A stretch of 64,000 bases of DNA from Phenylobacterium glaciei (GTDB lineage: Bacteria > Pseudomonadota > Alphaproteobacteria > Caulobacterales > Caulobacteraceae), in NCBI RefSeq assembly GCF_016772415.1, contig NZ_JAGSGD010000001.1:1550001-1614000 (forward strand), read 5' to 3'. A program made the position numbers and the translations under genes. Positions 61,822 to 64,000 of the stretch are shown one piece after another. Under the pieces are notes generated by a model, which saw only the letters and a list, made by a program, of their open reading frames with translations, was not told where the DNA came from and searched no databases. Position 1 is the first letter of the stretch, and each line of letters opens with the position of its first letter.

Positions 61822-62586
61822 CTAGAGGACGCCCAGCATCTCGGCGACCAGGGGGTGACGGACGATGTCGCGGTCTTTCAGGCGGACCACGGCGATGTTG
61901 GAGACCGCTTCCAGCTTGTCGGCGACGGGACCCAGGCCCGAGAGCTCCGGCAGCAGGTCCGACTGATTGGGGTCGCCGGTGACCACCATGGTGGAGTGCC
62001 AGCCCAGGCGGGTCAGCAGCATCTTCAGCTGGCCATAGGTGCAGTTCTGGGCCTCGTCGATCACTACAAAGGCGTTGTTCAGGGTTCGGCCGCGCATGAA
62101 GCCTACCGGCGCGATCTCGATGGCGCCCTCGGTCATCAGGGCCCGGACCCGCTTCATGGAGAGGCGGTCCGACAGGGCGTCGTAGAGCGGGCGCAGATAG
62201 GGGGCGAGCTTGTCCTCCATCTCGCCGGGCAGGAAGCCCAGGGATTCGCCGGCCTCGACGGCGGGGCGGGAGAGCACAATGCGCCCCACCTTGCCGGCCT
62301 CCAGGGCCTCCACCGCCTTGGCGATGGCCAGATAGGTCTTGCCGGTGCCTGCGGGACCGAGCGCCATCACGAGGTTCTTGGCGTCGATGGCCGCGATCAG
62401 TTCGTCCTGACCCGGTGATTTGGACTTGATGGTCTTTAAGTACCCCTGCTCGCGGTCATCATTGTGATGCGCCAGCGGTGACCAGGCCCGTTCTACGGGC
62501 AGACGGCGGATCTTGCCGTCATCCTGGAATTGGCCGGCGTCGAAGGCGCCTTCGCGCACTTGTCGCTTCAGGGCTCGCTTGGTCAT
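61822..62586 (-). CDS. PhoH-family ATPase
   Basis: The product is 254 residues from ATG at 62586, preceded by ACGGAGG. Walker A ALGPAGTGKTYLAIAKAVEA, then RIVLSRPAVEAGESLGFLPG, EMEDKLAPYLRPLYDALS, Walker B AFVVIDEAQNCTYGQLKMLL and VVTGDPNQSDLLPE. It is the PhoH core without the KH or PIN domains of PhoL or PhoH2. These are helicase-like ATPases linked to RNA metabolism and phosphate stress. The leader contains a hairpin with a T-run, so expression may be controlled by attenuation. Confidence 0.92.
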   Translation of the reverse strand: MTKRALKRQVREGAFDAGQFQDDGKIRRLPVERAWSPLAHHNDDREQGYLKTIKSKSPGQDELIAAIDAKNLVMALGPAGTGKTYLAIAKAVEALEAGKVGRIVLSRPAVEAGESLGFLPGEMEDKLAPYLRPLYDALSDRLSMKRVRALMTEGAIEIAPVGFMRGRTLNNAFVVIDEAQNCTYGQLKMLLTRLGWHSTMVVTGDPNQSDLLPELSGLGPVADKLEAVSNIAVVRLKDRDIVRHPLVAEMLGVL

Positions 62587-62900
62587 CAAAGCCTCCGTAA
62601 GGGCATGAAAAAAGGGCGCATCCGCAATGGATGGCCCTTCGAGGTCGACTGGTGATGTGAGACAGAACCGCGTCGTGCGCAGCCCGGCGGACCGCTTTCG
62701 CTTCGCAATGCTGGCGGAGAACCCCGCCGAAGCCACAAACGCGACACGCTCGTCTCCGTCATGCGGGGAGCCAGGACCGAAAACCGGCCATGGCCGGTTC
62801 GGGAAGGCTATCGCCCTCTCGAATCGCCCGACTAAGATGATCCTAACGGGGTTAATCGCGGATTAAACAACGGATCGACGACAATAATGAGGGTGCGACA
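62587..62900. other. Divergent leader region between phoH-type gene and gamma-carbonic anhydrase gene
   Basis: About 315 bases. It contains a terminator-like hairpin 22 bases before the phoH-type start (62608-62639) and a perfect 18-base palindrome AACCGGCCATGGCCGGTT (62782-62799). The AT-rich part near 62835-62895 is the likely promoter zone for both genes. Confidence 0.6.
62608..62639 (-). terminator. Terminator-like hairpin in the phoH-type leader
   Basis: On the minus strand AAGGGCCATCC, a 5-base loop and GGATG, bulged C, GCCCTT form a stem followed by a run of six T. It lies upstream of the gene it precedes, so it is either an attenuator or the end of a short separate transcript. Confidence 0.65.
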
Positions 62901-63431
62901 ATGAGTGTCTATAACTTGGGCGACGTGGCTCCGGAGCTTCCGGATGCGGACGAATACTGGATTGCGCCCAACGCGGCGGTGATGGGGAACGTGATTCTCA
63001 AGAAAAACGCGTCGGTCTGGTTCGGTGCGACAATTCGCGGCGACAATGACCCAATCATCATCGGCGAGAACTCGAATGTGCAGGATGGCTCGGTCCTGCA
63101 TACAGACACAGGTTCGCCCCTGACCATCGGGGCCAATGTCACGGTGGGTCACATGGTGATGCTCCACGGCTGCACCATCGGCGACAATTCCCTGGTGGGG
63201 ATCGGCTCGATCATCCTGAACGGGGCGAAGATCGGAAAGAACTGCCTGATCGGCGCCAATGTGCTGATCACCGAGGGCAAGGAAATCCCCGACAACTCCC
63301 TGGTCATGGGCGCGCCGGGCAAGGTGGTGCGTGAGGTCTCGGAGGGCCAAGCCCGCATGCTGGCCGGCGGTGCGATGCACTACGTGGCCAACTGGCAGCG
63401 CTACAAGCGAGAGCTGAGGGCGGCGGGTTAG
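62901..63431 (+). CDS. Gamma-carbonic anhydrase family protein (YrdA-like)
   Basis: The product is 176 residues. Left-handed beta-helix hexapeptide repeats run from [20 protein letters not shown] to [20 protein letters not shown]. The zinc ligands are visible as His in [10 protein letters not shown] and in [10 protein letters not shown]. It has RGDND typical of the family and a C-terminal helix ([10 protein letters not shown]). Members are trimeric; many show weak or no carbonic anhydrase activity and may bind acyl groups or CoA. Divergent from the PhoH-type gene. Confidence 0.92.
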   Translation: MSVYNLGDVAPELPDADEYWIAPNAAVMGNVILKKNASVWFGATIRGDNDPIIIGENSNVQDGSVLHTDTGSPLTIGANVTVGHMVMLHGCTIGDNSLVGIGSIILNGAKIGKNCLIGANVLITEGKEIPDNSLVMGAPGKVVREVSEGQARMLAGGAMHYVANWQRYKRELRAAG

Positions 63432-63481
63432 GCTGACGCTCGCCTTGATCCGGACTATGGGGTGGTCCATATTGGTAAGGA

Positions 63482-63500
63482 CGGACCATCTTATGGTCCG
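63482..63500. promoter_or_regulatory. Operator of the toxin-antitoxin pair
   Basis: CGGACCAT, CTT, ATGGTCCG is a perfect 8-base inverted repeat, 15 bases before the antitoxin start. An imperfect copy (GGACTAT...TGGTCC) lies about 30 bases upstream. Such paired sites are the usual target of the antitoxin-toxin complex in autoregulation. Confidence 0.65.
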
Positions 63501-63514
63501 GAGGATTGCCTCAA

Positions 63515-63772
63515 ATGCGAGTTTCAGTAACAGACGCCAAGGGTCAGCTGACGGATTTGGTCCGGCGGGCAGAGGCTGGCGACGACGTCATCCTCACCCG
63601 CCACGGCCAGCCGGCGGTTCGGCTCGTGGCGATACGCGCGGTGGGTGACCCCGCGGCGCGCCGAAAGCTCATGGAATCCATCCGGCGCTCGGGCGCGGCG
63701 AAGGCGGTGGCGGGCGAGCCCGCCGCGCGGAGTCAGGACTTCCTCTACGACGATGACGGCCTGCCGAAGTGA
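63515..63772 (+). CDS. Type II antitoxin, Phd/YefM-like (VapB role)
   Basis: The product is 85 residues from ATG at 63515, with GGAGGA at good distance. The N-terminal MRVSVTDAKGQLTDLVRRAE and ILTRHGQPAVRLVAI match the Phd/YefM DNA-binding fold. The acidic C-terminal tail (SQDFLYDDDGLPK) would wrap around and block the toxin. The toxin start overlaps its stop (GTGA). Confidence 0.9.
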   Translation: MRVSVTDAKGQLTDLVRRAEAGDDVILTRHGQPAVRLVAIRAVGDPAARRKLMESIRRSGAAKAVAGEPAARSQDFLYDDDGLPK

Positions 63773-64000
63773 TCGCGGTCGATACGTCGGCCTTGATGGC
63801 GATTGTCCTGGGCGAGGCGGCGTCGGACGCCTGCATCGATATCCTTGAGGCAGATTTGGAGGTGTTCATTTCCGCCGGCACCTTGGCTGAAGCCCTGATC
63901 GTCGCCGGCCGCCGCAACGTGACCGACGAAATGACCAGCCTGGTGGGAAATCTTGGCCTCACAATCGTTCCGGTCTCCGAGGCCGCCGCCAGCCGGGTCG
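63769..64000 (+). CDS. PIN-domain toxin, VapC-like (3' end outside window)
   Basis: 77 codons are visible from GTG at 63769. IAVDTSALMAIVLGE carries the first catalytic Asp of the PIN fold. AGTLAEALIVAGRRN provides the conserved Glu in the second motif, and TIVPVSEAAASRV leads toward the third Asp beyond the edge. It should be a site-specific RNase neutralised by the overlapping antitoxin. Confidence 0.88.
   Translation, partial: MIAVDTSALMAIVLGEAASDACIDILEADLEVFISAGTLAEALIVAGRRNVTDEMTSLVGNLGLTIVPVSEAAASRV

Noticed and set aside
1..64000. rRNA, tRNA genes or CRISPR arrays
   Set aside because: No tRNA T-loop with matching acceptor ends, no rRNA segments and no regularly spaced repeats were found by eye; a covariance scan could still reveal a missed tRNA.

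Overview
The window reads as a chromosomal segment of an alphaproteobacterium of the Caulobacterales type (Caulobacter/Phenylobacterium-like). This rests on the GC-rich coding style, four large TonB-dependent receptors (one with a FecI/FecR pair), a DUF3126 gene beside cysE, a TorF-type porin, and alphaproteobacterial extragenic palindromes. No rRNA, tRNA or CRISPR was seen. Genus is inferred; no database search was possible.

Layout. 1-13.9 kb is a surface-polysaccharide locus. It holds an O-antigen polymerase/ligase-like protein (cut by the window edge), a Tat-exported putative glycoside hydrolase, a Wzx-like flippase, a WcaI-like glycosyltransferase, GDP-fucose synthesis (gmd, fcl), another epimerase, a class A acid phosphatase, an initiating sugar-phosphate transferase with a possible sigma-54 promoter, and a fused GDP-mannose pyrophosphorylase/AGE-type isomerase. 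Together they would make GDP-mannose, convert it to GDP-L-fucose and build and export a fucose-containing glycan. Sugar genes recur at 34.7 kb (nucleotide-sugar dehydrogenase), 44.3 kb (sulfotransferase) and 45.8-48.8 kb (UDP-glucuronate epimerase, CapD-like dehydratase).

13.9-18.4 kb looks like a small accessory island: an alpha/beta-hydrolase lipoprotein, a hipA pseudogene with a stop and a frameshift, a probable PD-(D/E)XK nuclease toxin overlapping a DUF4304-like immunity gene, two tandem palindromes, and a relic of the 3' end of a GDP-mannose pyrophosphorylase/AGE gene resembling the intact one at 13.9 kb. 18.7-22.7 kb is a fecI-fecR-TonB receptor unit. 23.1-25.5 kb is a lower-GC cassette (sugar dehydrogenase-like SDR plus SMP-30 lactonase) bracketed by a 115-bp direct repeat and followed by a decayed fructose-bisphosphatase fragment.

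25.7-44.1 kb is mostly core: two TonB receptors, GTP-type PEP carboxykinase, gluconokinase, an ornithine cyclodeaminase-family protein, a membrane-bound LuxR with a DUF4199 partner, MerR, and the tesA-ybbA-ybbP type arylesterase/ABC exporter set. 49-64 kb holds a TorF porin, SDR, queF, a PHP metallohydrolase coupled to a TonB receptor, nitroreductase, NUDIX, cysE, DUF3126, a DUF2252 protein, PhoH, a gamma-carbonic anhydrase and a VapBC-like pair at the right edge.

The most novel-looking items are (1) three small exported-protein genes at 59.3-60.5 kb, one with an Hcp-like domain, which share pieces of the motif LLLPAxQxxREAAxR...NNLKQxGLA otherwise known from DUF1559 pseudopilins, and (2) the toxin/immunity pair at 16.7-18.3 kb.
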